The notes under the pieces: model-generated
The model's input: only the letters and a program-made list of their open reading frames with translations
Databases searched by the model: none
Told to the model about the DNA's origin: nothing
In this document: positions 45,878 to 54,743 of the stretch, piece by piece
Layout of the letters: each line of letters begins with the position of its first letter
Numbering within the stretch: the first letter of the stretch is position 1
Assembly (NCBI RefSeq): GCF_016734905.1
Contig: NZ_JAERPO010000001.1
Location: 1,327,712-1,391,711, forward strand
Source: Sphingopyxis jiangsuensis
GTDB taxonomy: Bacteria > Pseudomonadota > Alphaproteobacteria > Sphingomonadales > Sphingomonadaceae
Length of the DNA stretch: 64,000 nt
Reading direction: 5' to 3'
Position numbers and translations under genes: made by a program

Positions 45878-45929
45878 CGGCTTTCGCTTTTCCTCGCTTG
45901 AATAAAGATGAGATTTGCGGCTGGCGCCG

Positions 45930-46676
45930 CTAGATGACCGGATCGTCGCCAAATTCGAGATTCAGCCGGCGAACGGCGTCCTCGAGCAATTTGGCCGTCA
46001 ACTTTTCGGCTTTGGCGCCGTCGCGCTTTTCAATCGCATTGGCGACGTCGCGATGGAACGGAATCGACGCACCATTTTCGCGCGGGTCCTTGTTCGTGAT
46101 CCGCACGCTGATGAGCAGGGCAGAATAGGTGACGCCCTCGATCGCGGCGATGAATTCATTGTGCGCCGCGTGCAGGATTGCCTTGTGGAACAGCGCATCG
46201 GCGATGATGAAGCGTTCGGCCGAACCCTGTTCCTCGGCCATCCGGTCGCAGGCAAGCTGGATATCCTGGATTTCTTCGTCGGTCGCGCGTTCGGCCGCCC
46301 ACCGCGCCGCCTTGGGTTCGATGGCCAGCCGGATTTCGGCGAGCTGCGCGAGGAACTGTTTGCGCGGCGGCGCCGAGAGGTGCCACGCCATCACATCGTC
46401 ATCGAGCAGCTTCCAGTTGTTGCGCGTTCGTACATGGGTGCCAATGCCGCGACGAACCGATAGCATACCCTTCTCGACCAGAATTTTCACCGCTTCGCGG
46501 ACAACGACGCGGCTCACCGCATAGCGTTCGGCGAGCGAATTCTCGTCCTCGATCAACTCGCCGGGCTGGAAGGTGCCGGCCACGATCCGGCGGCCCATCT
46601 CGCGCGCCATCTGTGCAGGAAGGCTCAACCGGACGTTCGGCGTGTCCTTGAGGTCATAATAGACGAGTTCGCTCAT
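45930..46676 (-). CDS. GntR/FadR-family regulator, DgoR-like
   Basis: 248 residues. The winged HTH (about 15-80) reads [45 protein letters not shown]. The helical FCD ligand domain (~100-240) includes [22 protein letters not shown], closely like the [20 protein letters not shown] of E. coli DgoR, plus the metal-binding His residues (LFHKAI, HNEF, PFHRDV). DgoR represses galactonate genes and responds to D-galactonate. A copy of the locus palindrome lies 37 bases before the start, so it is the best candidate for the regulator of the whole regulon, including itself. Confidence 0.88.
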   Translation of the reverse strand: MSELVYYDLKDTPNVRLSLPAQMAREMGRRIVAGTFQPGELIEDENSLAERYAVSRVVVREAVKILVEKGMLSVRRGIGTHVRTRNNWKLLDDDVMAWHLSAPPRKQFLAQLAEIRLAIEPKAARWAAERATDEEIQDIQLACDRMAEEQGSAERFIIADALFHKAILHAAHNEFIAAIEGVTYSALLISVRITNKDPRENGASIPFHRDVANAIEKRDGAKAEKLTAKLLEDAVRRLNLEFGDDPVI

Positions 46677-46712
46677 AATATCTCCATCAGGCTTGCCCGC
46701 ACACTATATCAA

Positions 46713-46727
46713 ATAGATATGATGTTT
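46713..46727. promoter_or_regulatory. Operator (near-exact, inverted orientation) before the gntR gene
   Basis: ATAGATATGATGTTT matches the reverse complement of the locus palindrome in 13 of 15 positions. Its place just before the regulator gene suggests autoregulation. Confidence 0.6.
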
Positions 46728-46742
46728 CTATTCGCATTATGC

Positions 46743-47624
46743 TCAGAGCCTGACCCGGGGTTCGGGGGCGCCCCGCGCGACGCCCGGAAAGCATAAGGTG
46801 CTGCCATGCGCGACCGCATCGCCCGCCTTCGGCTCCAGCCCAATCGCCGCTGTTGTCACGTAAATGTCGGAACAGTCGGTCCCGCCGAAGGCCGGACAGG
46901 TGGCGCGCGGCGTGAGCGTTCCCAGCCGCCCGACGAGTTCGCCCTCGGGGCTGATGCGCAGCACGGCCGATCCGTCGAAGATCGCACACCAGAGGTATCC
47001 GTCGCGGTCGACAATCGTGCCGTCGATGGTTGTTACCGATCCGGAGTAATCGAGAAACAGCTCGGGTTCGGCCGATGGCCAGCCATGCTCGTCCAGCGCG
47101 ATACGCCAGGTCTTGCGCTGCGCTGAGTCGGTAAAATAGCCGATGCCACGCGTCCGGTCGAAACACAGGCCGTTGGGGATGGTAATCTCGCCGGCGATCC
47201 GGCGAAGCTCTCCGTGCGAATAACGGTAAATCGCCCCGCTGCCCTCCGCAGCCTTCTTGTCCATCGTTCCGATCCAGAAGCCGCCCCAGGGGTCGGCCCG
47301 ACCATCATTGCTTCGCGTCAGCGGATTTTCTGCTTCGATCGGGCACAGCAAGGTCCGCGACCAGTCGGAAATCGCAAGGCTGTAGAGGCCGGTCTCGCTT
47401 GCAAGGAGCAGCGTATCTCGATCGATCCAGCCGAGCGCCGACACCATCTCGTCGAAGCGATGCGCGCGCGCGCCGCCTCGCCCGCGCGCCAACACCGTCT
47501 GCGCAGGAATATCGACCCAGAAAAGCTCGTGACGCTCGGGATGCCACAAGGGCCCCTCGCCCAACCGACAAATCCGATCGTCGAAGACGACAGGCGTGAC
47601 GCCCGACAATGCGTCATCCGTCAT
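46743..47624 (-). CDS. SMP-30/gluconolactonase family lactonase
   Basis: 293 residues, six-bladed propeller. Metal ligands of the family are recognisable: Glu in CRLGEGPLWHPE, Asn in ITIPNGLCFD and Asp in GTIVDRDGYLW, with SNDGRADPWGGFWIGTM as a conserved strand. No signal peptide is present, so it is cytoplasmic. It would hydrolyse D-galactono-1,4-lactone to D-galactonate between the SDR dehydrogenase and the dehydratase. Its start overlaps the end of the upstream sulfatase (ATGA), making it the last gene of the ALDH-GH16-sulfatase-sulfatase-lactonase operon. Confidence 0.88.
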   Translation of the reverse strand: MTDDALSGVTPVVFDDRICRLGEGPLWHPERHELFWVDIPAQTVLARGRGGARAHRFDEMVSALGWIDRDTLLLASETGLYSLAISDWSRTLLCPIEAENPLTRSNDGRADPWGGFWIGTMDKKAAEGSGAIYRYSHGELRRIAGEITIPNGLCFDRTRGIGYFTDSAQRKTWRIALDEHGWPSAEPELFLDYSGSVTTIDGTIVDRDGYLWCAIFDGSAVLRISPEGELVGRLGTLTPRATCPAFGGTDCSDIYVTTAAIGLEPKAGDAVAHGSTLCFPGVARGAPEPRVRL

Positions 47625-49156
47625 CGCCCGCTCCGCTCGATCAGCAGCGCGAGATTGGCTGCAGCAGGGTCTTCGACAGCCTTGAGGCGATCAAGAAGCC
47701 GTTGGCGTAGCGCCATCACTATCGAAGCATGGCGCGGTGCGTTGACCAGATTGACGGTTTCCCCAGGATCGGCCTTGAGGTCGTAGAGCTCGTCAAGCGA
47801 CTCTCCCGGGTTCCACACATATTTATAATCGCGCGTGCGCAGCGCACGCAGGCCGAACCAGGCACCATTATACCATTCATAGGCATAAAGGGCGTCGTCG
47901 GGCCCCTTGTAGGATGAGCTTCCGTCGATCACCCCGGCAAGCGATTGGCCATCGATCGGCTTGTCGGGCTCCAGGTCCATCCAGTCGAACAGCGTTGCCG
48001 GGATGTCGATGAGCGACACATGATGGTCGACAATACGCGGGCGGGCGCCGGGCGCGCGCATCAACAAGGGGATGCGCATCAGCTCGTCATAGGCATAGGC
48101 CGCCTTGTCATAAAGGCCATGCTCGCCGATCATGCTCCCCTGGTCGCCCAGCAGGACGATATGCAGATCGTCATAAAGGCCGGTTTCCTTGGTTGTTCGG
48201 ATAAGGTCGCCCACCGCCCGATCGATCATCGCCACGGCGCCATAATATTTGGCGCGCGCCTCGCGCCAGTCGCGGTCGGTCATGTGCCCGACGTCGTGCC
48301 ACGGCCACCAGGGATATTCCTGGCTCAGCGGCTTTGCCTCGCGCGGGGCGAGGTGATTGGACGGAAGCGCGAGCTCTTGGGGATCGAACATCGAGGCATA
48401 GGGTTCGGGCACGCGATAGGGCGGGTGCGGCTGCTGGAAACTCACCACGGCGAAGAAGGGCTTGCCGTCCCCCGCGACTTGCCGGAAAAATGCCTGCCCC
48501 TTTCGAACCTTTTCCGCAGTAAAGCTCGATTCGTAGCTACCCGGAAGCGTCTCATAATATTGGTGCTTCTCGCCGCCCGCGTCGCGCTCGCCCAGCTGGT
48601 ACCGCCGAACGGCGGCCAGCGAATCACGCGGCGTATAGAGTTTGCGTGCCGCCTCCTCCTCGACAAAGGCCTCGACATAATCGGCTCCGCGGATCTGCGG
48701 ACCGCGCTCGCCGAGATGCCATTTGCCGACATAGCCGACCCGATAGCCATTCGCGCTCGCGACGCGCAGCAGGCCGCCCTCGTCATCGCGCAATTTTGCG
48801 AGGCGCGAGTGCCAGAGCTCGACATTGTCGTCGAGGCCTGTGCGATGGCCCCACCGGCCGGTAAAAAGGGCGGCGCGTGAGGGCGAACAGAGGCCCGTCG
48901 TGCTGATCGCAAGGTCGAAACGCGTCGACTCCGCCGCCAGCGCATCGATGTTGGGCGTGGGAACCGGACCGCCGCGATAGGAGAAGCTGTCGAAGCGCAG
49001 GTCGTCGAACAGAAGGATGAGGATGTTGGGCTTGCGCGCCGAGGCGGCCGGCTCCGCCGCGCGAGCGCCGCGGGGCGCAACGACCTGCGGCTCCGTGGCC
49101 GAAGCCAGCACGGAAACCCCCAGCGCCAGACCGAGTGCGAGCGTACGTCTCTTCAT
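47621..49156 (-). CDS. Sulfatase, Cys type, periplasmic
   Basis: 511 residues. The signal peptide spans MKRRTLALGLALGVSVLASA. The core starts NILILLFDDLRFDSFSY; the formylglycine site is Cys90 in TTGLCSPSRAALFTGRWG. GYVGKWHLGE, SFQQPHPPYRVPEPY and LLGDQGSMIGEHGLYDK follow. The G-D-Q-G (instead of S-D-N-G) and the H-P-P-Y element resemble choline/iduronate-type branches, so its position specificity probably differs from the neighbouring sulfatases. Only three bases separate it from the gene upstream. The C-terminus has the WNPGESLDELYDLKADPGE element typical of the S1 family. Confidence 0.9.
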   Translation of the reverse strand: MKRRTLALGLALGVSVLASATEPQVVAPRGARAAEPAASARKPNILILLFDDLRFDSFSYRGGPVPTPNIDALAAESTRFDLAISTTGLCSPSRAALFTGRWGHRTGLDDNVELWHSRLAKLRDDEGGLLRVASANGYRVGYVGKWHLGERGPQIRGADYVEAFVEEEAARKLYTPRDSLAAVRRYQLGERDAGGEKHQYYETLPGSYESSFTAEKVRKGQAFFRQVAGDGKPFFAVVSFQQPHPPYRVPEPYASMFDPQELALPSNHLAPREAKPLSQEYPWWPWHDVGHMTDRDWREARAKYYGAVAMIDRAVGDLIRTTKETGLYDDLHIVLLGDQGSMIGEHGLYDKAAYAYDELMRIPLLMRAPGARPRIVDHHVSLIDIPATLFDWMDLEPDKPIDGQSLAGVIDGSSSYKGPDDALYAYEWYNGAWFGLRALRTRDYKYVWNPGESLDELYDLKADPGETVNLVNAPRHASIVMALRQRLLDRLKAVEDPAAANLALLIERSGR

Positions 49157-49159
49157 CGG

Positions 49160-50638
49160 TCAGGACCCCTCCCACTCATTATATATCGCTATCGCGCTGC
49201 GCTTTGCCATCTGATCGTTCCAGCGCTGCCAAGCCGCGTCGAGCTCGCGCGCGCGGACTTTCCTGCTGCTCCGAAGATTCTTCTTTTCGCCAATATCGCT
49301 CGCCAGGTCGAAGAGCGATTGATCGCGCCGATATTCGACCAGTTTGTCGCTTCCGTCGATCGCGGCGCGGCGCCCGATCCGCATATTGTCGCGGCTGTCG
49401 CTGGGGTAACGCCAGAATAGCCGTTGATGGGGTACCTCGCCCTTTCGCTTTCCGGTCAAATAGGGAATGAGATTGACGCCATCAAGCGCATTGCGCGCGG
49501 GCAGGCTGATCCCGTTTACGCCGGCCGCGGTAGCCGCGATGTCGAGCGAACTCACGCTGTGCGGATAGTCGATCCCGGCCGGGATGCGTCCGGTCCAGCG
49601 CATGGCAAAGGGTACGCGGACCCCGCCTTCGAACAGATCGCCCTTGCCGCCGCGCAGCGGCAGATTGACCGAGCCGTTGCGCGCACGGTGAAGCGGGCCG
49701 CCATTGTCCGAGAGGAAAAAGACGATCGTGTCATCGGCGAGGTCCAGCGCGTCGAGCTTGTCGAGGAGAGCGCCGACGCCATCATCGACGGCGCTGACCA
49801 TTGCGGCATAGGTGCGGCGCCGCTCGTCGGCGATGTGGGCAAACCGGTCGAGATATTTCTGCGTCGCCTGCATCGGCGTATGCGGAGCGTTGTACGCGAG
49901 GTACAGGAAGAAGGGCTTGTCCTTGTGGCGGGCGACAAAATCGACCGCGCGGTCCGACAGCCAGTCGGTCAGATAGCCCGACGTCGGCACCTGCTGTCGC
50001 CCGACCATCAGCCAGCTCTGATATAACTGACCACCGTTCTTCGCTTCCTTGACCGGGATGTTGCGCAGCCGGTCGAGGAAATAATCGTGCCCGCCGTTGG
50101 TGAAGCCGTAAAATTCATCGAACCCGCGTTCAAAGGGATGGAATTGGTCGTGGTTGCCCATATGCCATTTGCCCATGACCGCGCTCGTGTAGCCCGCCTG
50201 GTCGAGCATATCGGCGATGGTCATCTCGGTGAGCGGAAGGCCCGCGGTCGGATCGAGCGGGTTTTCGCTGGCATTGAGATCATAGCCGAACCGCGACTGA
50301 TAACGGCCCGTCAGCAGCCCGGCACGGCTCGGACCGCAGACTGGAAAGCTCACATAGCCCCGGTCGAAGCGCACGCCTTCCTTCGCGATGCGATCGATAT
50401 TGGGGGTCGGAATTTCGGTCGAGCCGTTGAAGCCGACATCGGCATAACCCTGGTCGTCGGTCAGAATGACGATAATATTGGGGCGCCGTTCTTGCGCCTT
50501 GACCGACGAGGCAACCGCTTGCGAACGCGAAGCGGGGTTGACGGCTTCTCCGTCGGAAGCAGAGCATCCGGCGAGGGTGGCTGGCGCCAAGGCCAGTACG
50601 GCACAGAACGCTATAGTCTTGAACGCGGCCATCGTCAC
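49160..50638 (-). CDS. Sulfatase, Cys type, lipoprotein
   Basis: 492 residues. The N-terminus carries a lipobox (TLAGC, Cys25), so the enzyme is probably lipid anchored. The sulfatase core reads NIIVILTDDQGYADVGFNG; Cys101 lies in [21 protein letters not shown]; then MGKWHMGN, YNAPHTPMQA and FLSDNGGPLHR. It is the closest of the five to the one at 44399, which suggests duplication. The start is either GTG 50638, overlapping the GH16 stop, or ATG 50632; GGGAG lies at suitable distance for both. Confidence 0.9.
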   Translation of the reverse strand: MTMAAFKTIAFCAVLALAPATLAGCSASDGEAVNPASRSQAVASSVKAQERRPNIIVILTDDQGYADVGFNGSTEIPTPNIDRIAKEGVRFDRGYVSFPVCGPSRAGLLTGRYQSRFGYDLNASENPLDPTAGLPLTEMTIADMLDQAGYTSAVMGKWHMGNHDQFHPFERGFDEFYGFTNGGHDYFLDRLRNIPVKEAKNGGQLYQSWLMVGRQQVPTSGYLTDWLSDRAVDFVARHKDKPFFLYLAYNAPHTPMQATQKYLDRFAHIADERRRTYAAMVSAVDDGVGALLDKLDALDLADDTIVFFLSDNGGPLHRARNGSVNLPLRGGKGDLFEGGVRVPFAMRWTGRIPAGIDYPHSVSSLDIAATAAGVNGISLPARNALDGVNLIPYLTGKRKGEVPHQRLFWRYPSDSRDNMRIGRRAAIDGSDKLVEYRRDQSLFDLASDIGEKKNLRSSRKVRARELDAAWQRWNDQMAKRSAIAIYNEWEGS

Positions 50639-52083
50639 TTCGCTCCCTGTTCTGGCTTCAACGACAGTTCGTCGAAATAATAAGTCCCGCTGGCGTCGCC
50701 ATCGTCGTTGACGAGCGTGATGCGCAGCCGATCATTCGCGCCCGACTTTGCGGGGCGCGCAATGTCGATCGGCAAATTCACCCACTGCTCACGGGGGAAG
50801 CGCGACAGGTCGATCAGCGGCGACTGATACCAGGGATCTTCGAGACTGAACTGGACGACCGCGCGACCGGCGCCGGCAGGCACATAGACGCGCACCGCGA
50901 GGACATGATTGCCTGCGTCAGTCTGGACCGACCCATATGGCGCAAAACCGGTCAGGCGGCCTTTGGGAGCCTTGTCGGCTATCAGGCGCAGACTGCGCTT
51001 GCCGCCCAGATAATGGTCATTTTCGACGATCTGGAAATGCTTTGCCGCAGCGGTATCGAAATACCAATCCTGGCGCCATTCCTCCTTGTTCCGCACCTTT
51101 TCCGATACGCCGGGGGGCTTGCGTCCATAGGTGAACAGCGGCCCTTCGAAACCAAAGAAGGCCCGGTCGAGGCGCTCGGCATCGGGCTTTTGCCAGACGC
51201 GCACATAATCGACTTCATAATCGGCCGGCAGTTCGGCAGCGTGCGGATAGCCGAGCCAGGAAAATATTTCCGAATCGAAATAGAGCTGCAGTGGATTGGT
51301 GAGCACCCAGCCGTCTCCGATCTCGGCGCGCGACGCCTCGCGGACAAGCTTGCCGTCGACATAGAAGCGCAGGAAATCGGGGTCCCATTCGGCGCCATAG
51401 ACATGAAAATCGTCCGCGACGCGAAAGCCAAGGTCATGCTTCAGATTATAGACCTTGTTGAGCGGCACCCCGCCGGTAGAATATTTGCCGGGACGCCAGT
51501 CGTGGATCGCGGCGTTCAGGGTGTCCTCCACGATCCCCCCATCGCTCTTCTTGGGGCGCCCCATCTGCTCGTAGATGTCGAGTTCGGACTCGTGCCCCAG
51601 CGTCCAGAAGGCGCTCGTCATCGCAGCGTCGGCGGCCTTTGAACGAACCTCCATATAGCCATAGAGAAAGCGGCGATTGCTTATCACGCCGCCGGTCGTG
51701 ACGGGAGCGACTGGATCGCCATAGCGTACGCCCCCCTGCATCTCGTCGGCAAATTCATATGCGGGATCCCATTTCGAGCGGATCTTGAGCTTGCCATCCT
51801 CGACGAGGACATTCTCCGGAGCATATTGCGATGGCGCGCGCCCCTTCCAGCCGTTGAAACCACCGCCGCGCCCCTGCACATTCCATTTGTCGTGATCGAT
51901 CGCCTCGCCGTCGAATTCGTCCGAGACCGATGCGTTAAGCACCCACCCCCCCTTGTTCGAAGGATCGGAGGCGGGCGCGGGATCGCGCGCCAATGCGGAA
52001 GTCCCCGCGCCGATCCAGATCGCGCCGATCAGCAGGGCGGTGGTGCTTGCGCCGCGCAACGGGCGCGCCTTGTCGCTCGTCAT
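50635..52083 (-). CDS. GH16 galactanase with C-terminal carbohydrate-binding-like domain
   Basis: 482 residues, exported (signal ~1-32). The GH16 domain (about 45-320) has ESELDIYEQMG with Glu167, Asp169 and Glu172, again the ExDxxE form of red-algal galactanases. FWTLGHESE just before it lines the catalytic cleft. The final ~130 residues form a beta-rich domain (VLAVRVYVPAGAGRAVVQFSLE, then YYFDELSLKP) resembling a CBM. It differs in the loops and in the C-terminal module from the EF-hand GH16 at 37639, so the two probably attack different sulfation patterns or chain lengths. The start ATG overlaps the ALDH stop. Confidence 0.85.
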   Translation of the reverse strand: MTSDKARPLRGASTTALLIGAIWIGAGTSALARDPAPASDPSNKGGWVLNASVSDEFDGEAIDHDKWNVQGRGGGFNGWKGRAPSQYAPENVLVEDGKLKIRSKWDPAYEFADEMQGGVRYGDPVAPVTTGGVISNRRFLYGYMEVRSKAADAAMTSAFWTLGHESELDIYEQMGRPKKSDGGIVEDTLNAAIHDWRPGKYSTGGVPLNKVYNLKHDLGFRVADDFHVYGAEWDPDFLRFYVDGKLVREASRAEIGDGWVLTNPLQLYFDSEIFSWLGYPHAAELPADYEVDYVRVWQKPDAERLDRAFFGFEGPLFTYGRKPPGVSEKVRNKEEWRQDWYFDTAAAKHFQIVENDHYLGGKRSLRLIADKAPKGRLTGFAPYGSVQTDAGNHVLAVRVYVPAGAGRAVVQFSLEDPWYQSPLIDLSRFPREQWVNLPIDIARPAKSGANDRLRITLVNDDGDASGTYYFDELSLKPEQGAK

Positions 52084-53531
52084 GCCGCTGCCTCCGGCGC
52101 GAGCGCGGTGCTGATCCGCTTGACCGCGAAATAATCGTCGAGCGCGAGGTGCGAACAATCGACCCCGATCCCCGATTGTTTCAACCCGCCGTGCGGAAGG
52201 TTGATTGCATATTTGACGCCATTGATCTGGACCTCGCCGAACCGCAGCGCCTGCGCGCAGCGACGCGCTCGCTCGTGGTCGGCAGTAAAGACATAGGCGG
52301 TCAGTCCCGCGTCGGTATCGTTCGCAGCCGCGATCATGGCTTGCTCGTCGCCGGGCGATTCCATCAGATTGACGACCGGACCAAAGACTTCTTCGCGTGC
52401 GATGCGCATATCGGCCGACACCCGCCCCAGCACGGTGGGCGCGAGAAAGGCGCCAGCCGCGCAGCCGTCGGGCGCTGACCCACCGGCCAAAAGTTCGGCG
52501 CCCCCCGCCACGGCATCGGCAACCAGCGCCTCGATCCGGTCGCGCGCGCCGCGGTCGATAAGCGGCCCCATCCCGATGGGTGCCGTCCGGTCAAACCCGA
52601 CGACGACAGCGCGCGCACGATCGACGATTCTTCGCGCAAGCTCGTCGCGAACCCCCGTGTCGGCAAAGACACGATTGGGCGCGACGCAAATCTGTCCCGA
52701 GTTTCCGAATTTGAGCGCGGTAATGACGTCGGCCGCGAGGTCGAGATCGGCGTCGGCGAAAACCAGCACCGGCGCATTGCCGCCGAGTTCCATCGAATAA
52801 CGTTTGATCGACGTGGCGCCGGTCCGCATCACATGCACGCCGGTCGCGGTCGATCCGATCAGCGTGAGCATGGACGGGATTGGCGATGCCGAAATGCGAT
52901 TCCCGATCATCGCGTCGTCTCCGCCCACTATGTTGACGACGCCGGCGGGCAGGCCGATTTGATGGCACAGCTGGCCAACTGCATAGGCCGACAGCGGGGT
53001 CTTGGCCGACGGCTTGATGACGATCGGACATCCCGAAGCCATCGCGGGACCGAGCTTGTACGCAAGGTTCAGCAGCGGAAAGTTCCAGGCCAGAAATGCC
53101 CCCACGACCCCGACGGGTTCGCGGATGATTTCGTGGCGGTGCGTCCCCTCGCGGTCGGCGATTTCCACGACATCAAGTTGGCGCGCGAGCCCGGCATAAT
53201 AGTCGAGGCTGTCGAGCAGCATGGCATAGTCTTCGCCCGCCGCAGCCCAGGGCTTGCCCATTTCCTGATGCACGAGGGTGCGAAGCCATTCCTCCTTGTC
53301 CCCGACTGCCGTGCGCAAACGGTCCATCCATTCGGCGCGCGCGCGGGGCCCGAGCGCCGACCAAGCAGGAAAAGCCGCGGCTGCCGCATCGAGCGCCCCA
53401 TCGACTGCGTCGGCCGCCGCCGCCGCAACGCGGCCGACGACCTGATCGGTTGCCGGATTGATCACGTCGACTGCGGTGTCCGTGGTGATCAGACGACCAC
53501 CAATATAAAGGGGGAAAGTCTCGCCCGTCAT
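52080..53531 (-). CDS. NAD(P)-dependent aldehyde dehydrogenase, probable 3,6-anhydro-D-galactose dehydrogenase
   Basis: 483 residues, ALDH superfamily. The cofactor-binding segment AFLAWNFPLLNLAYKLGPAMASG leads to GSTATGVHV; the catalytic Glu is in MELGGNAPV and the nucleophilic Cys in GNSGQICVAPNR. EEVFGPV completes the signature. Cytoplasmic, no signal. In carrageenan degraders an ALDH oxidises 3,6-anhydro-D-galactose to the acid before the cycloisomerase acts, and none of the other dehydrogenases here would serve this step as well. It leads the five-gene minus-strand operon and has the palindrome 92 bases upstream. Succinate-semialdehyde dehydrogenase-like activity is the main alternative. 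Confidence 0.85.
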   Translation of the reverse strand: MTGETFPLYIGGRLITTDTAVDVINPATDQVVGRVAAAAADAVDGALDAAAAAFPAWSALGPRARAEWMDRLRTAVGDKEEWLRTLVHQEMGKPWAAAGEDYAMLLDSLDYYAGLARQLDVVEIADREGTHRHEIIREPVGVVGAFLAWNFPLLNLAYKLGPAMASGCPIVIKPSAKTPLSAYAVGQLCHQIGLPAGVVNIVGGDDAMIGNRISASPIPSMLTLIGSTATGVHVMRTGATSIKRYSMELGGNAPVLVFADADLDLAADVITALKFGNSGQICVAPNRVFADTGVRDELARRIVDRARAVVVGFDRTAPIGMGPLIDRGARDRIEALVADAVAGGAELLAGGSAPDGCAAGAFLAPTVLGRVSADMRIAREEVFGPVVNLMESPGDEQAMIAAANDTDAGLTAYVFTADHERARRCAQALRFGEVQINGVKYAINLPHGGLKQSGIGVDCSHLALDDYFAVKRISTALAPEAAA

Positions 53532-53622
53532 TCCATCTCCCGCGGTCGCACCGCCCGTTTGTCATGGCCGACGAAGTCCTGAAAAATTTGACCTCACCGG
53601 AACACGGTTATAGGACGTGATT

Positions 53623-53637
53623 AAACATCATATGTTT
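53623..53637. promoter_or_regulatory. Operator AAACATCATATGTTT between ALDH operon and FGE gene
   Basis: Exact copy of the palindrome, extended to TTAAACATCATATGTTTGA, in the divergent promoter region of the ALDH-led operon (minus) and the formylglycine-generating enzyme gene (plus). Confidence 0.8.
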
Positions 53638-53666
53638 GATGAGTCAATGTGCTTTGGGAGATAATG

Positions 53667-54710
53667 ATGTCGAACCATGGCAATCGCCGTCGCAGCGCTG
53701 CGGCGCTCCTTTGCTTCCTCGCGCTTGCAGGCACGGCAGCAGGTGCCTGGGCCCTATGGCCGACCGCCGCTGCGCCCACGGCCAGCGACCCGCGTCACTG
53801 CGTCTCCCCTACCCCCTCCTATATCCGCGTCCCTGCAGGATCTTTCCTGATGGGGCAGGAGGACGTCTATGCCGGCGAAGGGCCAATGCGCCAGGTCGCT
53901 GTCGACGGCTTCTGGATCGACCGCACCGAAGTGACCAACGCCGATTTTGCGCGCTTCGTTCGGGCGACGAGCTATGTCACCGTGGCGGAGCAGCCGGTCG
54001 ACCCGGAGCAGTTTCCCGTACCTGCCGATCAGATTCCGCCTGACCTGCTAAAGCCCGGCTCCGCGGTCTTCACCGCGCCTGCGCGGCCCTCGAACAATTA
54101 TGCCGACTGGTGGGAATATCGTCCCGGCGCGAACTGGCGCAAACCGTTCGGCCCGCAGGGTCCCGATGCGCTACCCGACCGCCCAGTCGTCCACCTCGCC
54201 TACGCCGACATGGAAGCCTACGCCCGCTGGCGGGGCGGGCGGCTGCCGAGCGAGGCCGAATGGGAGTATGCCGCGCGCGCCGGCCAGGACAATTACACCG
54301 CGCAACCGAGCGAAGCGAACAGCTGGCAAGGCGTGTTCCCGGTCAAGGATTTCGCGACCGACGGCTATGGCGGGATTGCGCCGGTCGGCTGCTATGCCCC
54401 CAATGAATGGGGGCTTCACGACATGATCGGCAACGTCTGGGAAGTGACGAGCGACTTTTATGCGCCGGGCCATGACCCCGATCGCCCTGTCCGCAACCCG
54501 CGCGGGCCTTCCCAGGGCGAAGCCTTCGATCCCGCGAATCCCGGCCAGCCCTCGCGCGTGATGAAGGGCGGCTCCTATTTATGCGCGCCCAACTATTGCC
54601 AGCGCTACCGCCCCGCTGCGCGCACCGGACGCGACGCGGGGATGGGAGCGAGCAATGTCGGATTCCGGCTCGTATATGAAAGCGAGAAAGCAGCCCGCGA
54701 TGCAAGTTGA
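53667..54710 (+). CDS. Formylglycine-generating enzyme, exported
   Basis: 347 residues. A basic start (NHGNRRR) and a hydrophobic segment (10-30) form a signal peptide or anchor. The FGE-sulfatase domain fills ~48-340: IRVPAGSFLMG, RTEVTNADFARFV, RLPSEAEWEYAARAG, GNVWEVTSDFY and GGSYLCAPNYCQRYRPAAR. The last contains the two active-site cysteines, Cys306 and Cys311, spaced as in human SUMF1, which use copper and oxygen to turn the CxPxR cysteine into formylglycine. All five sulfatases in the window carry that cysteine. The start ATG 53667 has TGGGAG upstream. It shares the regulon operator, so maturation is co-induced with its clients. Confidence 0.92.
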   Translation: MSNHGNRRRSAAALLCFLALAGTAAGAWALWPTAAAPTASDPRHCVSPTPSYIRVPAGSFLMGQEDVYAGEGPMRQVAVDGFWIDRTEVTNADFARFVRATSYVTVAEQPVDPEQFPVPADQIPPDLLKPGSAVFTAPARPSNNYADWWEYRPGANWRKPFGPQGPDALPDRPVVHLAYADMEAYARWRGGRLPSEAEWEYAARAGQDNYTAQPSEANSWQGVFPVKDFATDGYGGIAPVGCYAPNEWGLHDMIGNVWEVTSDFYAPGHDPDRPVRNPRGPSQGEAFDPANPGQPSRVMKGGSYLCAPNYCQRYRPAARTGRDAGMGASNVGFRLVYESEKAARDAS

Positions 54711-54743
54711 ACCCTATATTGCAACAAGAACTGTGGAGCATCC

